Notes under the pieces: generated by a model | What the model saw: the letters and a program-made list of their open reading frames with translations, nothing else | The model's database searches: none | Told to the model about the DNA's origin: nothing | Made by a program: the position numbers and the translations under genes | In this document: positions 10,690-20,799 of the stretch, in pieces | Numbering within the stretch: the stretch's first letter is position 1 | Layout: each line of letters opens with the position of its first letter | Assembly (NCBI RefSeq): GCF_910589235.1 | Contig: NC_060975.1 | Location: 4,521,193-4,585,192 of the forward strand | Source of the DNA: Vespa crabro | Taxonomy: Eukaryota > Arthropoda > Insecta > Hymenoptera > Vespidae | DNA length: 64,000 bases | Direction: 5' to 3'

Positions 10690-11420
10690 TTTTCCTACAA
10701 GTGCTCTGTAGGATTTAAGTCTGGACTTTGACTTGGCTATTATAAAATGTTGATCTTTCTTTTTGTAAAATATTTTTCTGTTGGAATATCCAGTTCTGTG
10801 GTAAGATATTATCTGTTTTTCTAGAATATCCCAATAAAAAAAGCATTTCATTGTATCTTTCTACACAGTGCCCTTAGCAGAAAAACACCTTCAAGCCATG
10901 ACATGTTCTCTGCCACATATTTTACACTGAGGATTTTATATCGTGAATTATATCTCATTTTTAGGACGATGAACATATTGTATACTATTAGAAGATATCT
11001 CTAAAAGTAAATACAATTTACTTTTGTCACTCCATAATACTTTAGACCATTCTTTGATTGTCCAGTTGTGATAGGCTTTTATAAAATCAATCCTAGCCTT
11101 CCTATTTTTTGCACTGATGGAATGTTTTTTGCTAAAGTGGCGACCTAATTATTTTGGATCCTTAATATGACGTTTTGCAGTGGAAATATTCTACTGTACT
11201 CCATAATTCTATTGTATTTCTCGAATAATTTGGCTTGCAGACTTGCGGGGATCAACGATTGAGATCCTTTTGATAATTTTTGGGACTTTCTTGACGGGGT
11301 TTACGATTAACATTGTCTTGAACTTTTTTTCAATGATTCCAAACACTGACCAGTTGTAGAGATATACTAAAACAGCGGGCAACTTCTGATTGACTACTGT
11401 ATAAATAGTTTTATTTAGAA
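10690..11420 (-). pseudogene. Tc1-like transposase remnant
   Basis: The minus strand carries a decayed Tc1-family transposase (DDE type, cut-and-paste at TA). Recognisable blocks in order are: a helix-turn-helix stretch (QSEVARCF, KKVQDNVNRKPRQ) near 11390-11290, an IVDPRKSASQIIREI block near 11250, the long block KARIDFIKAYHNWTIKEW followed by WSDKSK near 11100-11020 (first catalytic D region), and SQSPDLNPTEHL near 10735-10700, which is the third-catalytic-residue region. Stops and frameshifts lie throughout. The terminal inverted repeats are not evident. It differs from the nested Tc1 at 12.0-20.4 kb. Confidence 0.75.
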
Positions 11421-11429
11421 AATTATCTT

Positions 11430-11803
11430 GAATGTAAAATTATAAAAATTACACAATTGAGGTTGGTTAGGGCAATTAGGAGAAAAAGTTGTCTTTTTAC
11501 ATTTTCTCATGCCTTTGAACAGCGTTTTCTGTTTGCATAACATAGTTTGCATGTATAATATATTTTGTATCTATGTCCAATACTCTGACCCGAAAAATTT
11601 TTTTTAATTTCAATATTATACTGATAAATGAGGACGAGATTATGTTGTATCTGCAGCTCTAATAATTTCATAACTAATAATTTTTTAAACTCATTTTTAT
11701 GTTCTTTTTTGTCACTACTGTAATGTTCACAACTGCAATTCTGAGGATGAATTATATGCCAAGTTTCCAGGACCATTTCTTTCTTATATGCATTGTTATA
11801 CAC
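11430..11803 (-). pseudogene. piggyBac transposase C-terminal fragment (element E)
   Basis: This isolated C-terminal end of a piggyBac transposase holds a KKLLVMKLLELQ helix-like segment and then a cysteine-rich start (YTCKLCYANRKR). After a stop in the same frame it reads ENVKRQ and LIALTNLN. It resembles the C-terminus at 24703-24957 (CKLCYSNKRL, ENVKKVTMFCPD), so the two are copies of one subfamily. No N-terminal or catalytic part is present nearby. Confidence 0.6.
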
Positions 11804-11819
11804 TCTGCGACGAACCTAT

Positions 11820-12002
11820 AAGACACTTTTAATTTTAATGATTATATTTATTATATTGAACTTTTCGTTCAAATATATATTATCATCAGAAATAGTTGAT
11901 TAAAATATATAAATTTCTATAGTATAAATGTTCACATTTTTGCATAAATAGATGTTTCATTAGAATATCTATCTTTCTATGATATAAGGTGCGACAAAAC
12001 TG
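11820..12002. other. AT-rich spacer
   Basis: No gene or repeat is recognisable. This is very AT-rich sequence between a piggyBac fragment and the left end of the nested Tc1. Confidence 0.6.
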
Positions 12003-12398
12003 CAGTTCCGGACAAAATGATAGCACATGTGTATTATGTTTAATTTCTCATGAATGGCTTAATATTTTATAATTTTTGATAATAATACATAAATATAACA
12101 ACGCAAATTGAAAAAAAATAATATTGAATCGGACAAATCTCAACGACCTTCGTACAGGTAGTACACAACCTAAACAGATAAAAATCAAAGGCGAATACAA
12201 TAGATAGCACACTTATATATATTTATATCTATCCCAAAAACATAATTTGCCTTTGAGTTTACATTAACCCTTTCGCAACGGCGCTCCTGTACAATGTATT
12301 TATATATCCAATATATTTACAGCTTTATTTTGAGTTCGCTATTGGAATAAAATAATAATATAATTATGATTTTAATAGTATTTATTCTATGTTATTTT

Positions 12399-12975
12399 TT
12401 AATAATCTTTTATAGTATGATAAATTTTAAAACAGGGATAAATACACAATCCAACATTACATTCTTTGCACTCATAACGTGATTCACGTTTCCTATTGTT
12501 TTTACTGCAAACAGCGCATCTTCGTACTTTATTTTTCCCTTCGAATGTATACGAAGTAGGAAAGTGTCTTTCTGTGAGTCTTGTAGAATTATCATCAGTA
12601 GAATTAAAACTTGTATTAAAAGAATGTCACTATATTGATTTTTGATATTTTGCAAGTAATTGCTCAATTAATTTTAAATAAAATTTCACCATAGATATAG
12701 TTACACCAGTCTTCAACTTCTATAAGCAATAAGCTTTCCATATACACATATCTATCATGTGCACGATATATTTTTTGTACTATTTTGTACTTTTACGTGT
12801 TGAAGCAATTGTGTTTAATACCATGTCCGTATTATCAACTTCTCCTATGAAATTATTATAATCATGTATACAAGCTGGTTTTCGTACTATTTTTTCTTTT
12901 ATAGAACATTTTGGTACACTTACGAACTTATCTAAGTGCATAGTGGATAACATAAAAATCTCCTTTTTATCTATC
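12399..12975 (-). pseudogene. piggyBac transposase C-terminal third (nested copy)
   Basis: Reading leftward from about 12975, the minus strand encodes KKEIFMLSTMHLDKFV, then KPACIHDYNNFIGEVDNTDM at the third catalytic aspartate, then a KYIVHMIDMCIWKAY stretch. It ends in a complete cysteine-rich domain (RRCAVCSKN, CKECNVGLCI, CFKIYHT) with a stop at 12399-12401. The frame is broken more than once (a stop after RKSTK and another after KAYCL). The N-terminal two thirds, including the first two catalytic aspartates, are absent, because the sequence changes abruptly to minisatellite at about 12980. Its style differs from elements A, C and D, so it is another piggyBac subfamily. Confidence 0.75.
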
Positions 12976-12984
12976 CAACAATAA

Positions 12985-13149
12985 AGTCTGTGCCGTATAT
13001 TGTTGGCGGCAGCCTCTATAAACCAACAACTGACTGCCGTATCTAGACGACGTCAGCCGCTATAAATTAATAAATGACTGCCGTGTATAAATGGCGTCAA
13101 CCTTCGTGTGCCAAAAAATGACTGTCGTATGTAGATGGCATCAGCCACT
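12985..13149. repeat. 44-bp minisatellite at the piggyBac end (continues at 19204-19258)
   Basis: Imperfect tandem units of about 44 bp contain the core TGACTGCCGTAT, then a T-A-G-A-C-G-G-C block and CAGCC. Roughly four units lie left of the LINE. The last is cut by the insertion and resumes at 19204, with a further unit next to the right end (19231-19258). In each unit GCCGT and a more or less degenerate ACGGC form a short inverted pair. Confidence 0.75.
13138..13149. repeat. 12-bp target site duplication, left copy
   Basis: GCATCAGCCACT at 13138-13149 is repeated at 19204-19215. The two copies bracket the R1-clade LINE exactly: its poly(A) side (read as T on the plus strand) begins at 13150. 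Confidence 0.9.
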
Positions 13150-13556
13150 TTTTTTTTTTTTTTTTTTTGTTTCGTCAGGAGGAAAAACCTTCATAGGCCC
13201 CCCGAGACCGATACTCAGGGGAGTGTCGGATTCAACCCGCCTGGGATTGCTCCCAGGGACGGATCGCTTACCGACTAAAAAACCTCCCGATTCCTATTAC
13301 TACCATGCAGAGGAGAGAGGGGGAGTGGGCGGAATTACGCGTGTGCGTATTACAAATTCATCCAGTACCCCTCCTCGGTGAGCCAGGCCGGCATTCGCCT
13401 TGCTCGCATCCATTCACTCATCCACATTTATACTACTACGGCGCACTCAACAGGGACCGACGAGTCTCTGGAGACGCAATTACTCTCTAACTATATACAT
13501 ATTGGCCTGATCCTCACCCCATGGTGCTCTGATCAGGCCCATTCATATCCTTACGT
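13150..13556 (-). other. 3' UTR of R1-clade LINE copy 1
   Basis: This is non-coding sequence between the ORF2 stop and the poly(A) tail. The terminal about 200 bp is strongly conserved with the 3' ends of the other two copies, as expected for the region recognised by the element's own reverse transcriptase. Confidence 0.7.
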
Positions 13557-16500
13557 CTATGTAGAGGCGACGCTTGAGTCAGGCGCCGCCTGAGCCGCTC
13601 GGAGCCTTGCCCGAGGTGGTCGCACTGGAGCTACTCTCCTATGCGGCCTATCGTTCGCACTCCCGTCATCACGCACTTCCGCACGCTCACATACACGCCC
13701 TTTTCGCGCCCGTTCTCTGCGCCTTTCAGCGTCCTCTTTGGCACGCATAACCCGTCCAGCGAAGGTTCGAAAGGCAGCCCATCCTCCCGGAACTGTCAGG
13801 GAGACCCTGACAATCGCGGGAAGGGATAGCCGCCCTCCCCCCATCGCATTCACCAACTCACTCCTGTCATCCGTCCACGCTGGGCAGTCGACCAGGGTGT
13901 GCTCTGCCGTATCTTCACTCTCTCCGCAGTGGAAGCACTGCGGGGTGGGGATCTTCCTAATTTTAAACAGATACGCTGCGAAACAGCCATGGCCGGTCAT
14001 CAGCTGCGTGGTATGAAATGTCGTTCTTATACAGAACGGCCTTTCAATCCACTCAGCCAACCATTCGGCAATAGCCGTCCGCACGCGTTCTCCCGTTGTC
14101 GCCGGGGACTCAAGAAGCTCAATCTCCTCAGCCCTCCATGCCTCTACTGCCCTCCTTCTGGCAAGAGCACCCAATACCGCCTTAGTACACGGGGGAACAG
14201 GTTCCTCCGCGTCTCTAATAGCCGCATACGTCTCCGCCAGTCGGGGTGCCAGATGCTTAAGAGGAATAATCCCCGCAATCATCATAGACGCATGGAAGGA
14301 GACCGTCCGGTATGCACAGCACACCCGGATCGCAACCTTCCTCTGGAGGCTCCGAACAGCCCGCCCGATTCTCGTGTCTTCCGCGACAGCACGCCACCAC
14401 ACCGGCGCCCCATAAAGGAGCACCGAGTGGATCACGCTGCCGTATAGCCGTCGCCTATTCTCCCCCTGTCCATGAAGGTTCGGAAGGATCCTCCTAAGGG
14501 ACCGAAGAATACCCTCCGCTTTAGGGATTAGGGCCTCGAAGTGGGGCCTGAACGACATTCTCGAGTCTATAATTATTCCCAGGTACTTTACCCTGGTCTT
14601 AACTTCTACGGAAACCCCTCTAAGGCAAATCTTAGGGGGCGGGACATTCCTGCGTCTACGGAGGGCAGAGGCAGGGAAGACCATGGCCTCCGTCTTTTGC
14701 GGTGCCACTTTAAGACCCAATCCCTCAATTTCCTTGACTATTACGTCAAGGTCCCGTTCGGCGTTCATGATGGCCTGTGACAGGTCCCATCCCGATGACA
14801 GCAGGGCCGTGTCATCCGCATAGCAGACAACACGGGAGCCTCCTGGCATCGGGGTTCGGAGGACACTGTCATACGCAATGTTCCACAACGTAGGGCCCAA
14901 GACGGATCCCTGTGGTACTACACAGAACACGTGTCTTTCCACCTCGCAGCCATGTCTGTCTTTGTATACTATGGCGCGATTGTCCAGGTAGCTCCTGATG
15001 ATATTCACCAGGTAGCATGGAAAGTTCTCACGCTCCATCGCCCTCACAATAACCGCCCACGGTAAGGAGTTGAAGGCGTTCGAGATATCCAAACTCACCA
15101 GTATGACGACATTCCTGTCTCGCGTCGATGCCTCCACGAAGTTTTTCACCTCGAGGATGGCATCCACGGTTGATCTTCCCGTCCTAAACCCATACTGTGA
15201 TGGCGCCAGGGTTCGAGTCTCCTCTAGGTAGCTGTTGATTCGACCAACAACTACCCGCTCGAATAGTCCCCAGTTCGCCAATCACGCATATGGGTCTATA
15301 TGACCCTGGTGAGTCCGGGGACGCGTCCCTATTCTTTCTGATAAGGACGAGCCTCGCTATCTTCCACGGTGTCGAGAACCTTCCTGCCGACAAGCATGCA
15401 GAGAAGCACCGCGCCAACCCTTTCCCACAGTGTGTCGACGCAGCGCGCACAACCACACCCGGTATTCCATCCAGTCCAGGAGCCTTTCTTCCTGTTCCTT
15501 TCCTGGCGGCAGCCAAGACCTCCTCCACAGAGATAACCACCTCTGATGGTGCGGGATCCTGCGGCTCATCAATTCCCGGTCCTCCTGGGAATAACTCGGA
15601 GAGGATATTCTCCAGTACTTCAGCCTCTAGGGTTTCAGTTACTGGTGGGGCATAAGGTTTAAGCTTCCCTAATACCAGTTTATAGGGTCTGCCCCATGGG
15701 TCATCCTCTATGGAGTCCAACAGGTCCCTCCAAGAGTTCTTCTTGGCTTCCCTGATCGCCTTAGTTAGTGCCCTCTTTGCGTCTCTTCGAGCGTCCAGGC
15801 ACTGCACTATTTCATCACTGTTCTTCTTCTTCCTGGCTCTGGACAGTTCGTCCGACCACCAGTAAGTACACTTATTAACGCGGGTTTGCCCCCTCACCCG
15901 GGGCATGGCCATGTCGCATGCTTCTTTCATTGTGGACTGTGCCCACTTCACCATCTTGTCCACACAGTCCACTCCGGTCATACTCCCTCCGTGCATATTT
16001 CCACCTGTCCACTCTCCTGAGATGAGGGCTGCAGCAAGGTAGTCCTTATCTAAAGCGTTAACCTTTCATCGAAGGCGCTTTTTATCTCGTGGACGAGAAT
16101 TTCGGACCCCTGCAGCCTCGTGCCTATATCTATATCTTATATATAGGTGGTCCGAAAGGGACTCAGCCTCTTCCACCCTCCAGTCCGAGAGGCGGACGCC
16201 GGCCGCCGGCGTGCCCCACGTTAGATCTATAACGCTCGACCCTTGTGGTCGAACGCACGTGGGACAGCCAGCCCGGCTCAGCAGATCCAGATTCACTCTG
16301 TTGGCCCAGATGCATAGCAACTCACCTCTACGGTTGCTCCTGCCTTCTGGGTCCCATCTGCTGGACCGGGCATTAAAATCGCCAGCCACCAGCGCTGGGA
16401 GAGCGGGGAATGTTCCTAGGAGCTCTTCGAGCTCATCAAGGAGTCTATTGAACATCGTGATATTCTCGCTGGGAGGAAAGTATACTGAAACTACCAGCGA

Positions 16501-16752
16501 GTCCCCCCATTTAATGGCTACGTAAAAGAGACTCCGACGCACCAGGCTGCAGGGTCTTCTACTCTCGCCCACGAGCACCGCGAAGAGTGCGGTCCCTCTT
16601 AGGGATGAGAACCATCTCTCATCCCTCGGAGGAACCCACCATGGTTCCGCAATGATCGCGAGCTCCACACTGTCCTCGCGCATGCGCTGTGCCAGCAAGT
16701 CCTGTGCACGGCGTGCGTGGTTCAGGTTCACTTGTATTACAGTGGAGGCCAT
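13557..16752 (-). pseudogene. R1-clade LINE ORF2 (endonuclease and reverse transcriptase), two or three lesions
   Basis: ORF2 starts at the ATG at 16752 (MASTVIQVNLNHARRAQ). The apurinic-type endonuclease spans about 16752-16066, with AIIAEPWW, VAGDFNARSSRWDP and the SLSDHLY histidine motif. The frame breaks at about 16065 and resumes at 15996-15184, the linker and start of the reverse transcriptase (GLDGIPG, SYRPICV). It shifts again near 15270 and runs open to 13557, with QYGFRTGRST, LDISNAF, PQGSVLGP and the catalytic VCYADDTAL about 145 residues into that segment. A C-terminal zinc motif follows (CFHCGESEDTAEHTLVDC). The copy is full length but defective, and its small number of lesions suggests a fairly recent insertion. 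Confidence 0.92.
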
Positions 16753-16803
16753 TGTCTATAGATCCTCCACTGTAACTACCTTTACTTAGGTGCCTGGAAC
16801 ACT

Positions 16804-18951
16804 TTATTCCACCTCCATTTCATCATGCACCTGTCTCTTCTCGGTCGCTTTACCGTTTTTCTTCCCGCACTTGTCAGCGATTTTGTTCGAGTCTCCCTGT
16901 GTTCTTGTTTCTTCAGGGCAAACGTCTGGTGCCCCTGCATACACCTTGTCCACCCATTTCCTGGGAGGCACTACCGGGCACTCCCAAGAACCGGCACGGT
17001 GGTTGGTCGGCTTCCGGCCGGCATCTGTACAGACAGGGCACGATGCCTTGTCCGTACACATTTTGGCTATGTGTCCCGTTTTCCCGCAGACGTAACAGAC
17101 GTCTGTCCTGGACTTTTCAGCCGAGCACATCGCCGCAATATGTCCTCGTGCGAGGCATCGATGGCATCTGAGGGGGGACTGTCTAATCTCACGCACCCTC
17201 ACCGTCGAAATCCCTATTTGTAATTTGCCCTTATCCAGGGCCGCACGCGTGATAGGCACATGCGCGGAGACGATGGTCTCGCCTAGTCTACCCCTGCCAA
17301 TTCTTATTTCCCCTATCTTGATCAGGTTGGGGTCCGTTCCGGATTTTATTTCCAGAAGCGCGTTCCTAATGATGGTCCTGTTTGCCCACGCATCCAGGCC
17401 CACCAGTTTTATGGTGCTCGTGCGCACGGGGCGAGTAATTTTCGCTCCCGGGACAGTATTCCTGATGGCCTCCGCCATTCGGTCAGCCTTCTCGTTCGCG
17501 CCTTTGCCTCGTATCTTCCAGATAAAGGCACCTGTGAGGCCTCTCTTACAGGGCAGATTGGTGATCCCCAGGTCCTTCAAATTGACCGCGTTTACCGCCC
17601 GGCCAAGCGCATCCCTATATGTCATCTCCTCGGTGCAGGACAGGGAAACAGCCGCAACTTCTCTTTCTCTCTGCCTGTTCCTTTTCCTACGCTGCGCGCC
17701 ACTCCTCTTTTTCTTTCCCTTCTTGGGGGCCACTTGTCCCCGCAAGGGTTGAGGATCGTTGCCTTCCTTTCTTAGTGCAGCTCGGGGGAGTGGATTCGCC
17801 TCCCTCCTCTGGGCCCGTCTCTCCTTTCGGCCAAGTACCTGCACAAAGTCGCCCTGCGGGGTTAGTGTCCTAGCTACACTTACCTGATTCGCAGGAGGAC
17901 GCGTGGATACAGCACGGACTGTAGGGCCTTTATGTGGCCCGCCAGCTCCATTGGCTGATCCACTCGCTGTCTGCTGCCGTTGCTGTTGCTGCTGCTGCTG
18001 TTGTCGCTGCTGCTGCTCTCGCTGCTGCTGCTGTTGTTGTTGTTGCGGCTGCTGTCGCAGTTGTTGCTGCTGCTGTTGTTGTTGTTGCGGCTGCTGTCGC
18101 AGTTGTTGCTGCTGTTGTTGCGGCTGCTGCGGGTGTTGCTGATTAAAACGGAATGACTCCGTCATCAGCCTGATCGCCTCAATCAGCTGCTGAATCTCCG
18201 GTGTCGTTGATTCGCTCCTCGCAGCAACTGGTCTTGGTTCCTTCGCCCTTTCCTTCTTAAGGCGGGCAAGTTCCTCTGCCATCTCTTTCTTCCGCAGTTC
18301 CAGGGCCCTCAATTCAGCCTTCAGCTGCACAATTGCCTCCTGTGTTGACGGAGGGTCCCCATCTCCTGCTTGGAATCTGTCCAGTAGTGTTTGGTGGATC
18401 TTCACTACGTAGCTATTGGAGCTCTTTATCTTCCCAGAGATAGATCCCTTGATGTTTCCGCACTTCCTTCTCTCGGCGTCATTCATCTGGATCTGCCTCG
18501 TTGCAATCTCCAATAGCCTGCAGGTCTCCACTTGAGGTAGCTGGGCCACTGTCGGGACTTCCGTACTCCACCCAACCACGTCAACTCCTGTCTCCTCTTC
18601 TTCAGAGGAGTAGGTCACAGGCTTCGCCCGCTTACTCCTCCTAAAGCTAATAGGAGACCTCTGTCCGGAAAGCCGCACCCTATACACGGCCCTGGCAACC
18701 TTTTGCCATTCTTCCAGGTTTTCCTCTTCTGGTCTTGAACTTCCTGGCATGTTAGATACACCACAGGCCAGGTCGCCTACCTGTGATGCCCTTCCTGACG
18801 CAGAGACCAGAGCTGGGGCCAGGTTGCCTACCCCGAGCTCCTGGCAGTTGGTTGACGACGGAGGGTGGCCTGCCCTATCACCACCTGACACCGCCGTGGC
18901 ATGGGTATCCCTCCCACGCCCGCTGATTACTTTACCTAAACAACTCATCAT
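16804..18951 (-). CDS. R1-clade LINE ORF1 (gag-like RNA-binding protein), intact
   Basis: An uninterrupted 715-residue frame starts at the ATG at 18951 (MMSCLGKV). It has a poorly conserved N-terminus, a charged coiled-coil-like stretch (about residues 200-245, rich in E, K and R), a long glutamine tract from CAG/CAA repeats (about residues 270-330), a basic region (about 400-435), and three zinc knuckles at about residues 596-609, 619-632 and 638-658 (CHRCLARGH, CYVCGKTGH, and a longer third). Such proteins bind the element's RNA to form the ribonucleoprotein. ORF1 lies 51 bp upstream of ORF2 on the same strand. Being the only long intact frame in the window, it could still be translated if transcribed. 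Confidence 0.92.
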   Translation of the reverse strand: MMSCLGKVISGRGRDTHATAVSGGDRAGHPPSSTNCQELGVGNLAPALVSASGRASQVGDLACGVSNMPGSSRPEEENLEEWQKVARAVYRVRLSGQRSPISFRRSKRAKPVTYSSEEEETGVDVVGWSTEVPTVAQLPQVETCRLLEIATRQIQMNDAERRKCGNIKGSISGKIKSSNSYVVKIHQTLLDRFQAGDGDPPSTQEAIVQLKAELRALELRKKEMAEELARLKKERAKEPRPVAARSESTTPEIQQLIEAIRLMTESFRFNQQHPQQPQQQQQQLRQQPQQQQQQQQQLRQQPQQQQQQQQREQQQRQQQQQQQQRQQTASGSANGAGGPHKGPTVRAVSTRPPANQVSVARTLTPQGDFVQVLGRKERRAQRREANPLPRAALRKEGNDPQPLRGQVAPKKGKKKRSGAQRRKRNRQREREVAAVSLSCTEEMTYRDALGRAVNAVNLKDLGITNLPCKRGLTGAFIWKIRGKGANEKADRMAEAIRNTVPGAKITRPVRTSTIKLVGLDAWANRTIIRNALLEIKSGTDPNLIKIGEIRIGRGRLGETIVSAHVPITRAALDKGKLQIGISTVRVREIRQSPLRCHRCLARGHIAAMCSAEKSRTDVCYVCGKTGHIAKMCTDKASCPVCTDAGRKPTNHRAGSWECPVVPPRKWVDKVYAGAPDVCPEETRTQGDSNKIADKCGKKNGKATEKRQVHDEMEVE

Positions 18952-19059
18952 ATATTTTAATTATTGGTTGGGAGCCAGGCTCCCCATTGGAAAGGAAAGG
19001 AAAAGAAGAATGCTAGTGAGAGAGAGAGAAAGGGTAGGAAAGATGTGATAGGACAGCAA

Positions 19060-19203
19060 AAAAGAGAGGAATAGCCATACAAGAACATTTACACATCATT
19101 CATACCATCCCTTTTAGTCGCCTCTTACGACAAGCAGGGAATACTGTGGGAGTATTCTACTGCCCCATACTTACAGGGGGGGTTCCCCCTACCCACAGGG
19201 GAA
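19060..19203 (-). other. 5' end of R1-clade LINE with conserved hairpins
   Basis: The last 100 bp before the duplication can form two hairpins. One is GTCG/CGAC around a 7-nt loop at 19117-19131. The other is a longer stem, GAATACT/AGTATTC, around GTGGG at 19139-19157, extended by GCAG/CTGC. The same block occurs at the 5' end of the chimeric copy (22745-22800). A 5' UTR element with promoter or self-cleaving ribozyme function is possible but not shown. Confidence 0.55.
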
Positions 19204-19215
19204 GCATCAGCCACT
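19204..19215. repeat. 12-bp target site duplication, right copy
   Basis: This is the second copy of GCATCAGCCACT. It is followed directly by the remaining minisatellite and then the right end of the piggyBac element. Confidence 0.9.
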
Positions 19216-19269
19216 ATGATGCACCAAGTGACTGCCGTATATAGACGGCACCCGTCGCGAAAGGGTTAA

Positions 19270-20163
19270 TTATGTGTAGAACCTCCTTTATTTTCTACTA
19301 CTTCAATCATACGTTTAGGTAATGATTTAAATAACTGTCGGATTTTATTTTAGATAAATTGTCCCTTTCTATTTTAAGAGATTTTCTTAGCTCGTGAATA
19401 TTATTAAATTATTTACTATTCTTATATATTACTCTTGCAAGCTCTGTTCAAATATTTTCAATAATATTTAAATCTGGAAAGCGTACAGGCCATGGCAGAA
19501 AAGATATATTTCCCGCAAAATATGTTTCAATAATTTTTACATAATGAATTTAGCATTATCTTGTTGAAAGATAAAACTATTTGTTATTATTTGTTCATTG
19601 TGCTTATTAATTTGTTTTTGAATTAATCTCAAGTATTTTTACCTGTTCATTTTCCCCTGAGTTGATTGCAAATCAGTTTTACAGTTATATCCTATTGTGG
19701 CTCAAACCATCAGATTACCTTCACTCATTTGTTGCTTAGTTTTTCTAACTTCTTTCTTTCTTAGATTGTGGTAATAGCACACAAATCTATGTGGGCCATC
19801 TAAATTAAATTTTTTGTCATCAGTGAATAATACTTTTCTCCATTTCTTTTTCCACTGTACTCAGTTTCTTGCAAACTGCAAACGTTGCTCCTTATTATTT
19901 TGTTAATGGATTATTTCTCAATTTTTCTTGTTGTACAAGTTGAATTTGACAATAAAAGAATAGCTTGCTTTTCACAGTTTGATAAGGTTGGTGGCCTTTT
20001 TTTTCATAATTATCCGGATCTTTATAAATTATCCGGATAAATTATAAATGACCTTACGACTTCTTTGTACTATTCTCGAAATTTTTGAAATTGTCAAGTT
20101 TTGAGTTCTTAAAGTAATAATTTTTGCAACCTCTTTTTCATTGAGTTTATTACCTCGGCCCAT
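19270..20163 (-). pseudogene. Tc1-like transposase of the nested element
   Basis: The transposase starts at the ATG at 20163 (MGRGNKLNEKEVAKI), typical of Tc1 proteins. A helix-turn-helix block (ISKISRIVQRSRKVI) follows, then decayed sequence with many stops. Near the C-terminus comes PWPVRFPDLNIIENI, the third-catalytic-residue region, and finally LPKRMIEVVENKGGSTH. The piggyBac inserted at the very end of this frame, and the few remaining bases plus the 3' terminal repeat lie at 12003-12263. Numerous stops and shifts in the middle show that it was long dead or decayed strongly after the insertion. Confidence 0.8.
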
Positions 20164-20417
20164 TTTTCAAAATGCTTAAAATACGCGACACTAGTTGTTG
20201 CTTATTTGTCTGAAGTTGAGTCTTATTTTCCAAATAAGATTCTTTACATTTGTCTGTTTACATTTTGTACTAGGAAGGGCAATCAAATTCGACCGATTCA
20301 ATGCCAGTTTTTTTGTCTTGCATCGTTACATGTAATATTTTTCAAAATTAAAAAATCTTGAGCTATCTTTGAGAAATTAAAAATAACACACGCGTGTTAT
20401 CATTTTATCCGGGACTG

Positions 20418-20486
20418 TATAAGACACTGCATATTTCGGATAGAGAAATAGGAAAGGAATCAATGAAAACATATATTTTCTATTTA
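20418..20486. other. Short spacer between nested Tc1 and piggyBac F
   Basis: AT-rich sequence with no feature other than the TA next to the Tc1 end. Confidence 0.5.
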
Positions 20487-20799
20487 TTAACACTTTGCCG
20501 TCCGCACTTCTCGTAAAAATTTATTCGCTTGGCGCCGGCAGCGCTAATTCGGATTACTTGGCTTGTCGCCGGCCGTTCTTGACATTATTGGAAGATTATA
20601 AAGCGTTAAGTTTTACTAACCTCATCGTTAGTTCTCATAAATTCTCAACCCTGTTCCCCTACTTTCATGAAATATCGAAGATATACATACGTAAATAAAT
20701 ACAAAATTTGTTTGTTTTATATATTTGTTTATTTGCATTTTCTTTGGTACTTAGTATTTCTTTTTCATATGGTATGCAGCAAAACAGTCTCCAAGATGT

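Larger units (their letters stand above)
13150..19203 (-). mobile_element. Full-length R1-clade non-LTR retrotransposon (copy 1)
   Basis: This is a GC-rich 6-kb LINE on the minus strand with a poly(A) tail (about 19 T on the plus strand from 13149), a 3' UTR, two ORFs and a 5' UTR, bounded by the 12-bp duplication GCATCAGCCACT. The 3' end motif GTTTCGTCAGGAGGAAAAAC (plus strand) is shared with the copies at 20800-22820 and 46990-52365. ORF organisation and motifs are of the R1 clade (TRAS/Waldo-like). It sits in a piggyBac minisatellite, not in rDNA or telomeric repeats. Its base composition is very unlike the surrounding AT-rich DNA. Confidence 0.92.
12264..19269 (-). mobile_element. piggyBac element interrupted by an R1-clade LINE
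   Basis: It is bounded by TTAA at 12264-12267 and 19266-19269. The ends read inward as CCCTTTCGCAACGG and CCCTTTCGCGACGG, an inverted repeat of about 14 bp with one mismatch. The element carries the C-terminal part of a transposase near its left end and a tandem minisatellite near its right end. The minisatellite is the insertion site of the LINE at 13150-19203. Without the LINE the element is just under 1 kb, so it was a deleted, non-autonomous copy. Confidence 0.9.
12003..20417 (-). mobile_element. Tc1-like element interrupted by a piggyBac
   Basis: The left end at 12003 begins CAGTTCCGGACAAAATGATA. The right end at 20417 reads inward as CAGTCCCGGATAAAATGATA. These are matching Tc1 termini, and TA follows the right end (20418-20419). 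Removing the piggyBac at 12264-19269 leaves about 1.4 kb, a normal Tc1 length, with the transposase reading leftward. The left TA duplication is not intact (TG precedes the left end). This is the outermost shell of the nest. Confidence 0.85.

Noticed and set aside
12985..13149. CRISPR-like array
   Set aside because: The 44-bp units are contiguous imperfect tandem repeats without spacers, in a eukaryotic transposon end.
13091..15655. Many plus-strand ORFs opposite R1-clade copy 1
   Set aside because: These are shadows of the GC-rich ORF2 and its UTR on the minus strand and carry no domain of their own.
17903..18146. Plus-strand frames made almost only of C, A and V opposite the LINE ORF1
   Set aside because: They are the antisense of the CAG/CAA glutamine tract in ORF1, not a gene.
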